A stretch of DNA of 64,000 nucleotides from Symbiodinium natans (GCA_905221605.1 CAJNDS010002607.1:277501-341500), one strand, 5' to 3'; positions 37,126 to 47,099 are shown, counted from the stretch's first letter. Notes: generated by a model from the letters alone, not told the origin. A program made the numbers and translations.

Positions 37126-37154
37126 GAGATACTCTGATTCCTCGAGAGTATCTC
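37126..37154 (+). promoter_or_regulatory. Hairpin just upstream of the retrotransposon ORF
   Basis: GAGATACTCT (37126-37135) and AGAGTATCTC (37145-37154) form a perfect 10-bp stem with a 9-nt loop, 16 nt before the first ATG. It could influence translation initiation or template priming. Function is inferred only from position. Confidence 0.6.
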
Positions 37155-37170
37155 ATTTTCATTGGTGTGG

Positions 37171-40100
37171 ATGCGAGCACAATGGACCATCCTGAACTGC
37201 CTTGTCGGTTGGTGGTATGCAACAGCTACATCGTGGGTCAATCTTGGCTTGCTTTTTCCAAGCACTTCCTCCTCACATGCATGGTTGAGATGCTGGATGG
37301 AACGGGGGCAAACCGATGAAGTATCTCTGGCAGGCTACGATGGTGTCGGAAGCGATACCGTGACATGGCTTATGCTGCTTGGGTACAAGACACCATGGGG
37401 CATATGCCATTGCTCTGGCGAAGGACGATTCAGCGAGCGTGTTGCGTGGTATTGTCGGGGTACAGACAAAGCACCCCGCCAGGTCTCCTCACTTTCTGGG
37501 GGGCAATGGATGGAAGGGATGACGCCTCAGCCATCTGCTACCGAGCCAGTCTTGCAATCAGACATAGACGATGCCCTCAAAACATCGCTGACCCGTGACG
37601 GGAGATTGCTGTTGATGGCCTCGCGCTGTCGATTAGCTCATGCGGCGAATCCCGCATATGCAACAGCCTTTGGTGAGCCCGCACTGGGGTCTTTTCCGCC
37701 TGTAGGAGGCAATGATGCTAGGGAGGACAATAGGTGGACCAGCAATAGTTCCCTCCGTAATGCCCCAGACCAACCGGTCACCTCTACCCTCCCTAAGCTG
37801 CTGGTCCTAAGTGCCAGAAAAATAGCCGTAGTAGAGTCAGCATGGTGCAGGGGTACTCGCTCATTTCGAGGGCGATTGCATGATATGCCGATTGATCTCC
37901 GCCGCCAAGGGCTGCCGGTCTCAGGCTCTCTCGCCGTGACGCCACCTTCAGTGCAATCACTCAGGGTATGCCGAATCTGTGCTTGCTCCGTCCGGAGCAT
38001 CTGTTTGGCCCTCCCAGCTGCAGTGGTGACGATGCTGGGTGGTGAAGGTGCAGCGCACACGAGTCTCTTCTCTCCAAACCTGCTAGATGGAACATGCACA
38101 ACCAATCCCTGTAGGTCTGATGCACCCTACCAGCAACTAGAGTCGGGACCTTGTCGCTCTATCTCTAGATCTCTACTCTCCAAGGTGTCCACTAATGTCT
38201 GGCCCAGGTCTCTGGCGGATTTGCCGGCGCTACCACTTGGTGCCCCGCGAGAGGTGAAGTGGGCCAGCAGGCCCAGGCCAGTGCAGAGCCCGTTCAGCTG
38301 CGGTAATCGAAATAGCGTGCTAGCCTATAGAGTTTTGCGGCCAGTTTTTCAGGCAAATTCTTGGAAACGTGTGTGCATCATGTTTTCCCCAGCATTGAAG
38401 AATGCTCTTGCAAGAGCTAGAATGGGAGGCGCCGCCTCTTGTGTGAACACTTGTGGTTGTCCGTATGGAGAGCACATGACTGTGCACATGTTCCACAGCA
38501 GTGCACCCGTCCCAATGTTAGTGGCAGGGTTGCGCTGCCGTTCCCAGGCTGTTGCCAGGAACTCTTGCACAAGCTTTCAACGCGTTCAGATTTGCCTGTC
38601 CAAAAGATGCCGCAGTCATCCATGGGCTAGATTTAAATACCGCCTGCATAGTGTCCTGCTCCGGCGATATAGACGTAGAAAGATGCCGATGCAACGTTTG
38701 CGACGTCTGCGTCGTATGGGGATGCAGATAAAACGTGCTCTTCAGTGGTTGCATAGAAGCACCTTGTTGCACCTCCTATCCACGCCTCAAGCCAGCCTGC
38801 TGTCTTGTTTGCCGAACCCCCCTCCGAGCTCTACGCGCATGCGCGCAACTAGCAAGGTCGGCTGGCTTGCTCGATCGTGGGGTATTTGCAACGTTAGGAA
38901 ACGCAGCCAGCTCTGTTCTCCATCATTGGCGCAGGCTATGGGTGCTTCTTCTACTCCAGAAGTCACCTCGCCTACTGATAATGCCGGAACCTCTGACACA
39001 CACAACTCTTTTTCTCCCAACACATTGAGCCGCTCCGGTCCCAAATCCGGAGGTGCCTGCCTGCGACTTCTTCTCATCATTCAGCGTTTGGTGCCTACTC
39101 AATCCGTTCTGCAGGCAACTCAGGCAGGCACAAACACGAGGGTTGTCGGTCCTCACACGATCGACTGGAGTCAAACAGGTAAGATGATTCCATATTCTGC
39201 TTCTCCGACGAAGCATAGTGCATGGTGTCTCTCTCAGTTCACACATGCCAGAAAGAGAGCGTACAAGCGCGCGTGCCATCGTGCTTGTGCAAACCCAGAC
39301 GGCGGAACCTTCTACCGAGGCCGCTGGTGTACCAAAGAAAATCTCCGGGCCTCCTATGTTGGCTCTGCAAGCCCATCGCCTCAACGGTCTTCAGTGCGCA
39401 CCTCAGACACTGCAAAGCGATTGAGACTGGTGAGTCTAAACACGGGTCCTCTGTCTACTGCCTCTTACGACGAGCTCATGCTGTGGTTGACAGAAGAAAG
39501 GGCAAGTCTTGATGTGGCGATTTTTCTTGAGTGTGGATGGTCTCAGGATACCGAATATACGACCAGCCACTGGCATGTGATCTACACAGGAGCGGCGCAA
39601 AAAGGGCAAGGTGTCATGATATGTGTCAACGCAAGTCTCTGTGCTCAATCAGACATACGTTGGGCTCCGATTGTCCCAGGACGCTTGCTGCATGTCAGAG
39701 TAACGCCTCCCAGGCTGGGCTGTTCTCTAGACATCTGTGGGGTGTACCAGCATGTTTGGAACACAAAAGGGGGGAGGGATTCGTTGCTGCGCCGCAGAGA
39801 TGAAGTGTGGCAGAAGTTAACAACCCTTGTCGCCCAGATCCCTCAGAGGAATACTCTCCTCTGTGCAGGAGATTTCAATGCCACTCTCAGCCCTAGCCAG
39901 GGCTGGGTCGGGCCTGCGGTTCAGCCCCCACAGGCACCTCCGTCAGATTGTGACTCCTTCCAGCGCCTTGTTGAGACATATGATCTGTTAGCCACCAACA
40001 CCTGGTTGAAACTTTGCAAGGCGTATACGTTCGCCTCGCATAATGGCCGCACACAGATAGACTATGTCTTGTGTCGTAGAGCTTGCGCTGATCACACAGC

Positions 40101-43100
40101 CAGACTTGCTGCTCCCGATCATGCTTCCAAGCTCTTTGCCTGGCAGAAAGGTGGCCGGCACTTTCCGGTTTGGGCTAGTCTTCCGCTACGGTGCTATCAT
40201 GGGACCTCGCGCAGGCAAGTGCAGCAATCTGCTTGCCCATCCATCGACAAGGCCGCACTGATTGCCGCAGTGCAGCGCAATACGCCGCAGGCTGTCTCCC
40301 TGCGTGGCAAGGTTCAAGAGCTCCTGTGGATCAAGCAGCCTTCGACGCCTGAGGCTCTCAACGCCTGTTTGCTTGAAGCCACCGAAGATGAATTTCCTCT
40401 GCGAACCAAAGTCTCTGTCCCCAAGGCCTGGCATTGTTCCACCATCCAGGCCACCATCAGAACGATGTGGGGACATTATCGCAAAGCAAGGCTTGTGCAA
40501 CGACAGCAAACTCTAGGCAGTGCTTTTAAGGCTTGGGTTCATCTCTCACGCTTTCGTTCCATGCGTAAGACTCTTCTTGCGCAAGGGCGAGCAAAACGTC
40601 GGCAAATGTACAAGGACCAGGTCGCCCAGGCCAGTGTTGCGGCTAATAGAGGGGACCAGAAAACATTATTCCAGATCATACGTCGACTTGCCCCCAAAGC
40701 CACGCGTCAAAGAGTTCAGCTTCGATCCACGGAAGGAGGGATGCTCACCGAAGACGCTGAACTTGCTGTATATGTCAAGCATTGTGAGGAGCTCTTTGAC
40801 ACGCACGCTGCCTCAGTATCAGCTGACTCCAGCCTGGAGGCCCCGATTGTCTTCGAAGCCGAGGATCTGAGCAAGGCGATTTTGGCCCTAAATATAAACA
40901 AAGCCGTCCCTGGCTCTTCTGCACCTGTGGCCGTCTGGCATCTTTGCTCAGAGGAACTATCTGTGTGGCTCTCCAAATGGGTCCGGGAACATTGGCGTGG
41001 GATCCCAGAGATCCCAGCGCTTTGGGCTGACGCGTGGATCACATGGATGCTCAAGCCAGGTCGAGTACCTCGCACCCCTCAAGACCTTAGACCACTAGCT
41101 CTTCAGGACTGTGGTGGAAAAGCAGTCGCAAAACACCTACAAACCGTACTACGACCGTGCGTATCTACGCTTCTGTCAGACCTTCCGCAATTTGCATACC
41201 TCCCGGGTAGATCGCTTGAAACAGCTCTTGCACGAGTCACCTCTGTTTGTGCGCGCATACGCGATGATCTCAGAGGAGCTGCCGCGCCCTTGTACAAGCG
41301 CAAGCAAGGCAGTCGTCCCAGTCTGTGCACTGGAGGACTAATCTTCACTTGTGATATGTCTCAGGCCTTTGACAGAGCCCGGAGAGAAGATGTTTGTGAG
41401 GCCTTACGTATTGCGGGGGTGCCAGCAGATTTAGTAACCCTTATCGCTCACTTCCACAATGATATTCGCTACCATCTTCGAGTAGGTAGACAATCCGCGG
41501 CCGTGCGCTGCGGCCGAGGGGTTAGGCAGGGATGCATGATAGCGCCGCTTCTCTGGGATGCGCTCACGGGGTTGATTCTCGAGCGGTTAAGACTGCGCAT
41601 GGGCAAGGCGTGGGTTGACGAATTTCTGACAATGTTTGCAGATGATTTGATTAGTGTCTGGGAACTCACGGGGCCAGCCAGATTGCACCGAGCCATTGAA
41701 GGCATCAAGGTCATCATCCAGACATTGCGTGCCTTCGGCATGCGAATAAATTCATCCAAATCCAGCGTTGTCATAGATGTACGAGGTCACATTGCAAAAA
41801 TGTGGCGTCGTAAGCACGTTCGCTCCAGTCCTACAGGTCCTGTTCTTCGATTGAATCTCTCCAGTGATGAAGTCATGTGCCTCCCCGTTCGCCATGAAGT
41901 GCCATACTTAGGAGTGATTGTCTCTTTTCAAGGGTTTGAGAACGCATCACTCAAACGACGTGTTCAGGCCGCAGAGGCCAATCGCTGCAGACTGCAAAAA
42001 CTTTTACAAGGGCGTCATGCTCTTACGCTCAAGCAGCGAGTGCAGCTATGGCGAGCGTGCGTGCTAAGTAGTCTGGTGCACGGACTCTCCACAGTGGGTC
42101 TCTCGAGATCAGGTGCAAAGTCGCTCTGCACTCGCGTTGTGCGTCATCTCCGAGGCTTGTCTAGCTCTCCTGTCCACTTAACAGGGGAATCTAACACTGC
42201 GCTTCTCGCAAGGCTTGGTGTTCCCCATCCCATCCAAGACTTGATAGGTGCCAACGAAAGACTTCTCAAAAGGCACTGCATGTCGGGGGACATCATGGTA
42301 GCTCATCCGCTTGTCCTGAAAAGGTTTACTGATGTCTGCGCGTCTCTTCATCAGCTAATGCAACAAGATCCGCTGCAAGCTGTCGTTCATACGCATCATC
42401 CTGAGGTACCCAGAGCAACGGATGGCACCATGCTGGAGGGTCCCATTAATTGTGCCGAAGACGTAGTGCCAGCCTCGTTTGTATGTGATGTCTGTTACCT
42501 TGCGTTTGGCTCTCTGGCCATGCTACGCAAACACTATGTTCAATGTCATGGACAGTCGCTTCAGATGACAACGGGCGTTTTCGATCGATGGGCGCATTCC
42601 TTACAGGGCATGCCAACATGTCGGCATTGCAGTCACGTTTTCGGGGGATGGGGAGACTTGCAGCGTCACATCCAGGGTGGGCACTGTTCCTCACTCTGGC
42701 GTAAGGTCACCCAGGGCTTTTCATCTCCAACCATCGATGGGGCGATGCCTGCTCCACCTGGTCTGGGCAATGCCAGCCTTGTTTCTGCTGATACTGAGGG
42801 TGCTGCGCATGTACCGCTTCTGTATCGCGCTCACTTTGCTGAAGCTCTTAGCCAGCAGGGGTGGCTTCAAGTGCTCACTGACACTAACATAGCAACGGAG
42901 CTGTCGCATCACTGTGGAATTTGCGGTCAGTGGGTTGTTGATTCACAGCACCTGAAAATCCATCTTCGCCGCATACATCATGAAGTGTGGGCGCAGCATG
43001 CAGGGCCGGCAAAACAGCTCTGTAGGGTTGTGGCTCGAAGCGTGGTGTCGCCTTGTCGTTGGTGCGGATCCAAGACCCAAAGGCCGGTTCAGCATGCACA

Positions 43101-45087
43101 CAGATGCGCTGTTGTCTTTCAAGTTTGCCTAATGGCCAGCCTGCGAGGACACATCCATGGCGAGTGCAGAGGACGTGCAGCTCTTGTTCGGTGGCTACAT
43201 GTCAGACCTGCAGCAGGCAGCTCAGCTGCTTGTTGCCCCGGGAACACAAGCAGCGCCAGTCCCAGCACAGGTTCCTGTATTCCCAATGACGCCTCAAGCA
43301 TCTCAAAGCTCAACGGCTACTCCCCAGCGGCAGGGGCGCACGCAGCCTCGAACTCCCCCCATGCCACAGGCGGGACATGGCAAGCGTCGCCGTCGAGGCC
43401 AACCTCAACCCGTGCCGGGTCGCTCACCACAGCACCAAGTGAACATCCGCCAGCAGCTACCACAGGCACAGGCCCAGACACACCTCGGCCTGCAGTCAGT
43501 CCACGGGACAGACTTGCCCTGGCGTTCCAACGAGGCAGCGTCTTGGCAGCCAAATGGAGAGCAGGATCTTGTTCAAATGGTGGCTCGCCTGACACTGAGA
43601 CAGGAGGACCTTCTGCAGAGGATGGCGCAGGATACGACGTTTGTGTGGAGCTTCAAAAATGCAGCGTCGGGGGACTCGATAGTTCTACCGCTCTATCGGG
43701 CCACCATGGAGTGGCAGCAGCAGTACGAGACGGACCGTGCTCAGCTTCGTATGCCACTTCGCACCACGGTTCTTCTCTTTGTACTGGCACAGCTGGAGGA
43801 GCGGCACGAATCCCTGATGGCAGATGCTCAGAAAATTCAGGCCATGAAAAAGCTCGGCTGGCTGACGAGCAACGGCGATTGGGCTTACATGAAATGGGAC
43901 TCCACCACAGAGACCTTGGTGACGGACAGTCAGTATGCAGCGATGTCGCCGGGAGCCTTCCTCGACGATTTGAGGGAGGTGAGGGCTCTCCTAGAGCTCT
44001 CGCCAGAGGACCTGTTGCACAGGTTCCAAGCAACTCGCAAGCTGGGGAACCACATGACGGGGCCGGTGGTTTCGTTCATCTCCGAAGTCTCCTTGAGGCA
44101 CACATCGGGCGGCGATCTGTTTTACCTTCTGAGGCGGTGGATTGGACTTGCCTCGCTTCTCTTGGTCGGTCTACAGCTCAAGGGAGCTCGGCCCAAGAAG
44201 AATGCTCTCGCGCTGTCCATCCAGAATGCTCTTTCAAGGCTTTGCTCAAACAAGTGCTAAGAAATCCTTCCAACCTGTGCTACCTACACACAGTGGTGAT
44301 TTCCTTTGCGTGGTGCTTCAGCTACTGTGCAGGTGATGCTGCTGGCTTCTTGGGAGAGCGCTGGGAGGCGATAAGGCACCTTTTTCAACCAGCGACCTGC
44401 CCGATTCTTTTGCCCAGTTTTCTCTCCTGGCGTCTTCTGTTGCAAGGATGGAGTGACCTGCAGAGTCAACACGATGCAGCTGAGTTTGCAGAATACTTCC
44501 TTGACAGGTTTCAACACTCCTTGACGTCGGGGGAATGGGAGGCTCGCACACCCACGGAGTCGGCGTATCATGTGCATGACAGGGGTTCCAACCAGTTGCT
44601 TCTGCTCCCCGTTGCAGCAGGCTGCCAATCCTTTCAGGATTGTGTCAGTCAATGGGCCACACAGGCCGTTGCGGTCTCTGACGAGACTAGCATGCACTTG
44701 TTGCCTGGCGCCGCCACCACACACGCACTTCTTGCACCACCGCCAGTGTTTCTCTTGGTGCAACTCAAACGCTTTGCAAATTCTGATGCAGGCACCAGCA
44801 AAGTGTTCCACCCTGTGTGTATGGAGGCGGGGCAACGCTATGCATTTCCAGTCTATACCGCCGAGGGCAGCATCATCTTTGCGGATTACCACATAATAAG
44901 TGTGGTGTTCCATCTTGGGGACTCCACAACCAACGGCCATTACCGCAGTGTGCTTCATTACCCGATTGCAGGTCAATGGAGGAGTTGGGTCTCTGACGAT
45001 GGAAAGCCGGCTGTCGTGCTGACACCGGAGATGGAAAAAATTGTGGAGTGCAACAATTACCTGGTCTGGCTACGCAAAGCCGACTAA
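37171..45087 (+). CDS. LINE polyprotein: APE endonuclease, reverse transcriptase, zinc fingers, USP-like protease
   Basis: The first in-frame ATG is 37171; a TGA lies upstream at 37135. The frame is 2,638 codons. Residues 1-740 are unassigned, basic and Cys-containing, with YRGRWC near 728. An APE endonuclease spans about 751-1005: LRLVSLNTG, FLECGW, GVYQHVW, GDFN at 900, NGRTQIDYVLCRR, and the terminal His at 997 in GRHFP. RT spans about 1290-1560: RPLAL, FAYLPGRS, DMSQAFDR (Asp 1395), RQGCMIAPLLW, FADD at 1489-1492, INSSKS; then thumb YLGV. Four Cys/His fingers follow at about 1772-1985 (CDVC..H.H, CRHC..H..H, CGIC..H..H, CRWC). From about 2355 to the end is a USP-like cysteine protease: Cys 2370 in NPSNLCYLH with Asn at -5, QHDAAEF, LVQLKRF, GHY (His 2590), SDD (2609), NYLVWL. 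Between the fingers and the protease (about 43140-44150) this frame looks out of phase, and the 43157 ORF reads better. Confidence 0.85.
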   Translation: MRAQWTILNCLVGWWYATATSWVNLGLLFPSTSSSHAWLRCWMERGQTDEVSLAGYDGVGSDTVTWLMLLGYKTPWGICHCSGEGRFSERVAWYCRGTDKAPRQVSSLSGGQWMEGMTPQPSATEPVLQSDIDDALKTSLTRDGRLLLMASRCRLAHAANPAYATAFGEPALGSFPPVGGNDAREDNRWTSNSSLRNAPDQPVTSTLPKLLVLSARKIAVVESAWCRGTRSFRGRLHDMPIDLRRQGLPVSGSLAVTPPSVQSLRVCRICACSVRSICLALPAAVVTMLGGEGAAHTSLFSPNLLDGTCTTNPCRSDAPYQQLESGPCRSISRSLLSKVSTNVWPRSLADLPALPLGAPREVKWASRPRPVQSPFSCGNRNSVLAYRVLRPVFQANSWKRVCIMFSPALKNALARARMGGAASCVNTCGCPYGEHMTVHMFHSSAPVPMLVAGLRCRSQAVARNSCTSFQRVQICLSKRCRSHPWARFKYRLHSVLLRRYRRRKMPMQRLRRLRRMGMQIKRALQWLHRSTLLHLLSTPQASLLSCLPNPPPSSTRMRATSKVGWLARSWGICNVRKRSQLCSPSLAQAMGASSTPEVTSPTDNAGTSDTHNSFSPNTLSRSGPKSGGACLRLLLIIQRLVPTQSVLQATQAGTNTRVVGPHTIDWSQTGKMIPYSASPTKHSAWCLSQFTHARKRAYKRACHRACANPDGGTFYRGRWCTKENLRASYVGSASPSPQRSSVRTSDTAKRLRLVSLNTGPLSTASYDELMLWLTEERASLDVAIFLECGWSQDTEYTTSHWHVIYTGAAQKGQGVMICVNASLCAQSDIRWAPIVPGRLLHVRVTPPRLGCSLDICGVYQHVWNTKGGRDSLLRRRDEVWQKLTTLVAQIPQRNTLLCAGDFNATLSPSQGWVGPAVQPPQAPPSDCDSFQRLVETYDLLATNTWLKLCKAYTFASHNGRTQIDYVLCRRACADHTARLAAPDHASKLFAWQKGGRHFPVWASLPLRCYHGTSRRQVQQSACPSIDKAALIAAVQRNTPQAVSLRGKVQELLWIKQPSTPEALNACLLEATEDEFPLRTKVSVPKAWHCSTIQATIRTMWGHYRKARLVQRQQTLGSAFKAWVHLSRFRSMRKTLLAQGRAKRRQMYKDQVAQASVAANRGDQKTLFQIIRRLAPKATRQRVQLRSTEGGMLTEDAELAVYVKHCEELFDTHAASVSADSSLEAPIVFEAEDLSKAILALNINKAVPGSSAPVAVWHLCSEELSVWLSKWVREHWRGIPEIPALWADAWITWMLKPGRVPRTPQDLRPLALQDCGGKAVAKHLQTVLRPCVSTLLSDLPQFAYLPGRSLETALARVTSVCARIRDDLRGAAAPLYKRKQGSRPSLCTGGLIFTCDMSQAFDRARREDVCEALRIAGVPADLVTLIAHFHNDIRYHLRVGRQSAAVRCGRGVRQGCMIAPLLWDALTGLILERLRLRMGKAWVDEFLTMFADDLISVWELTGPARLHRAIEGIKVIIQTLRAFGMRINSSKSSVVIDVRGHIAKMWRRKHVRSSPTGPVLRLNLSSDEVMCLPVRHEVPYLGVIVSFQGFENASLKRRVQAAEANRCRLQKLLQGRHALTLKQRVQLWRACVLSSLVHGLSTVGLSRSGAKSLCTRVVRHLRGLSSSPVHLTGESNTALLARLGVPHPIQDLIGANERLLKRHCMSGDIMVAHPLVLKRFTDVCASLHQLMQQDPLQAVVHTHHPEVPRATDGTMLEGPINCAEDVVPASFVCDVCYLAFGSLAMLRKHYVQCHGQSLQMTTGVFDRWAHSLQGMPTCRHCSHVFGGWGDLQRHIQGGHCSSLWRKVTQGFSSPTIDGAMPAPPGLGNASLVSADTEGAAHVPLLYRAHFAEALSQQGWLQVLTDTNIATELSHHCGICGQWVVDSQHLKIHLRRIHHEVWAQHAGPAKQLCRVVARSVVSPCRWCGSKTQRPVQHAHRCAVVFQVCLMASLRGHIHGECRGRAALVRWLHVRPAAGSSAACCPGNTSSASPSTGSCIPNDASSISKLNGYSPAAGAHAASNSPHATGGTWQASPSRPTSTRAGSLTTAPSEHPPAATTGTGPDTPRPAVSPRDRLALAFQRGSVLAAKWRAGSCSNGGSPDTETGGPSAEDGAGYDVCVELQKCSVGGLDSSTALSGHHGVAAAVRDGPCSASYATSHHGSSLCTGTAGGAARIPDGRCSENSGHEKARLADEQRRLGLHEMGLHHRDLGDGQSVCSDVAGSLPRRFEGGEGSPRALARGPVAQVPSNSQAGEPHDGAGGFVHLRSLLEAHIGRRSVLPSEAVDWTCLASLGRSTAQGSSAQEECSRAVHPECSFKALLKQVLRNPSNLCYLHTVVISFAWCFSYCAGDAAGFLGERWEAIRHLFQPATCPILLPSFLSWRLLLQGWSDLQSQHDAAEFAEYFLDRFQHSLTSGEWEARTPTESAYHVHDRGSNQLLLLPVAAGCQSFQDCVSQWATQAVAVSDETSMHLLPGAATTHALLAPPPVFLLVQLKRFANSDAGTSKVFHPVCMEAGQRYAFPVYTAEGSIIFADYHIISVVFHLGDSTTNGHYRSVLHYPIAGQWRSWVSDDGKPAVVLTPEMEKIVECNNYLVWLRKAD
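43157..44260 (+). CDS. Overlapping retrotransposon ORF, 367 aa, basic N-terminus, function unknown
   Basis: Starts at an ATG 25 nt after an in-frame TAA (43130) and ends TAA at 44258. It lies +1 relative to the large frame and overlaps it completely. It begins MASAEDVQLLFGGYMSDLQ, has a Gln/Pro-rich linker with the basic cluster GKRRRRGQ, then a well-ordered globular stretch (TFVWSFKN, WQQQYETDRAQLRMPLRTTV, QKIQAMKKLGWL, AMSPGAFLDDLREV). This reads far more like protein than the large frame over the same bases, which is Ser/Gly/Ala-rich. It may be a separate product or be joined to the protease by frameshifting near 44150-44258. Not a family I recognise; a nucleic-acid-binding role is a guess from the basic patch. 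Confidence 0.65.
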   Translation: MASAEDVQLLFGGYMSDLQQAAQLLVAPGTQAAPVPAQVPVFPMTPQASQSSTATPQRQGRTQPRTPPMPQAGHGKRRRRGQPQPVPGRSPQHQVNIRQQLPQAQAQTHLGLQSVHGTDLPWRSNEAASWQPNGEQDLVQMVARLTLRQEDLLQRMAQDTTFVWSFKNAASGDSIVLPLYRATMEWQQQYETDRAQLRMPLRTTVLLFVLAQLEERHESLMADAQKIQAMKKLGWLTSNGDWAYMKWDSTTETLVTDSQYAAMSPGAFLDDLREVRALLELSPEDLLHRFQATRKLGNHMTGPVVSFISEVSLRHTSGGDLFYLLRRWIGLASLLLVGLQLKGARPKKNALALSIQNALSRLCSNKC

Positions 45088-45406
45088 CAGCAGTGCGCTG
45101 CCCATGCTCTCTTTTTTCTGCAGAAAACATTGTGCTTTGCCAGGTGTATATATTTTCTTCGCATCTACTGAGCTGCTCCTCCTTTTCACCTTTGCGTTGT
45201 ATGGTTTTTTCGCTTTTATTTCTCGATTGGCATGCTGTCTTCTTGACGCGACCAAAGCTGGTGACAATATCCGGCTACAGTCATATGATCTGAGTGCTAT
45301 CTCGAATAGCCGGACCGAGCTGCTTGTGACACGTCACGGGCTCAGTCTGCTGTCTCACACCGCGCTAGGCTCCCAGATAGAGTGAGCTGCGAATTGAAAT
45401 GAAATG

Positions 45407-45421
45407 AAACAACGGCTGCAA
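45407..45421. repeat. Right target-site duplication
   Basis: AAACAACGGCTGCAA, identical to 37032-37046. The duplicated AAAC directly follows the element's GAAATGAAATG tail. Confidence 0.85.
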
Positions 45422-47095
45422 GGGGGCGTCCCCATTGGGTCATTGGTCCTGTTTAATGCAGCAATGTGCCACTCGGGCAGTCGGCAGCTGCCGGCTTGTC
45501 GGGTTCCTGGACCCCCTTTCTTTTTGTTTCATTTATTGTTCGCCACCCGCTTGGGCCGACGACCGCTTATTTGAGTTTGAGGCCCAGGGAGCACATATGC
45601 CTAGATGCCGCAAGTTTTGGGGTTGAAGAGCTGGGGAAGTGGCTCAGACTACAACAAGTTCTTTGACATGGAGAGGTCCCGATTCGCCAACCCGCTTGAG
45701 TCCCACTGAGATCTGAGTCGGGGGCTTCTTTGCCGGTGGCGCCTCAAAGTTAAAAAGTCGAAATAGTATGATGGTTTCGACTTAGCATGTGGTACACTTC
45801 TCGTTTTGCATTGGGTTCTCGTTGAGCTTCGGTTCCAAGGCTTGAAGTCCAGGACTTGCATGCGTGCGGTTGAAGCCTCGACGCCGCCAAGGTTGCGAGA
45901 AGCGTCTTTCTACACATGCTACATGAGTTTTTAAGTATATCTCTTCGAGATGCCAAACGGGATTCAGCCTGCAACGCTTTCCTGTGGCCTTGCTCTTGAA
46001 ACTGCATGCAGAACTGGTCTCGATGCTCTGTTTGGACAATGCAAAGGACACACTAAGCCCACAGTGCTCAGAGATGCGCGCCTATGAGCAGCTCGATAGA
46101 TGGAAAGCCCTACAACCCCTACAACTCAAAACAGCTCCTCAGGCAAAAAGGACCCTCCATGACTCACGCAGGCCTGGCCCTCTCCCTCACCGGTCGGCTC
46201 GGTGTCAGCAGGGCGCTTCATTGGTCTGCCTGGAAGCAGAACGTTCGGACTTGAACTCGACTTCTGACAAATCTCTGTAACCGCACAGCAAATATGTTGA
46301 GGGTCGCAGGTTGCCCACATGCATACAAGTTGTATTCAACCCGATCCATCCCAGTCCACAAGTGCTTTGACAGTTGCACGGCGGAGCTTCGAGGGTTCCC
46401 GCAAGGAAGGCTTGAGCGACAAACAGCTGAGGAGGTGTAAGGTGCAACCAGCTGCTAGCCCTACTAGCCCAGCTCTGCTATAGCTCTGGATCTTGTGTTG
46501 TGATTCGGGTGCAGGTCTGGAATTGCCGGGTACTGCAAGAACACTCACCACCAAATCGCCGCCAAGCCTGATTGGACTTTGTAAGCCTCAACCTCCGGCC
46601 CAGAAGCGTCTAGAACAAGCAGACCAGGATCTGGTTTCCTTCCCCTCTTCCCCTGGGGGGCTGCAATCCGATGCCTCCTGCCCCCTAGGACCCGATTTGG
46701 AACCCCAAACTTCACGCATCCCGTTGCTTGGGCCGGCCCATTGCCGAGGCAGCGCGAGCAAGCGTTTACAATTGAATAGTTGCGAAAGATACAACTCAAA
46801 TCAACAGACAAGGCAGGCTGCCTCTGTCACACCTCTTTCAGCATTTTTCCTCATGTGTCTCACTCGCCGCGCACAACCCAAAGATCTTGAAAAACGCTCA
46901 TGCTAAGACTCATGCTACAGAATCCATGACCTGCAGAACAACACAACATAGCTAACAGCAGCATTGCACCCTTTAAGCGGACGATCAACATAGCTCGGCA
47001 CTTGGCAGTATTTAGGGCTGTGGTATGATGGCCTTAGACTGTAGAGTTCTCCATGTCTGAAGCTCCATACGGCTATAGCCGGCTCATTGCTGGCT
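45422..47095. other. No supported gene
   Basis: The longest frame (137 codons, plus, 46493-46906) has no recognisable domain. Nothing else seen. Confidence 0.45.
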
Positions 47096-47099
47096 CCTC

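Larger units (their letters stand above)
37047..45406 (+). mobile_element. Full-length non-LTR retrotransposon (LINE) with APE-EN, RT and USP-like domains
   Basis: The element is 8,360 bp between 15-bp target-site duplications. It has a 5' UTR of about 124 bp with a perfect 10-bp hairpin, one huge open frame (37171-45087), a second overlapping frame (43157-44260), a 3' UTR of about 320 bp and a short TGAAA-type tail (GAAATGAAATG) just before the right duplication. There are no LTRs or terminal inverted repeats. Apurinic-type endonuclease followed by RT places it among APE-class LINEs. Exact duplications and an intact frame indicate a recent insertion, possibly still competent. The C-terminal ubiquitin-specific-protease-like domain is not part of any LINE architecture that I know. 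Confidence 0.9.

Noticed and set aside
37638-38105. 155-codon minus frame inside the retrotransposon
   Set aside because: Shadow of the intact plus-strand polyprotein frame.
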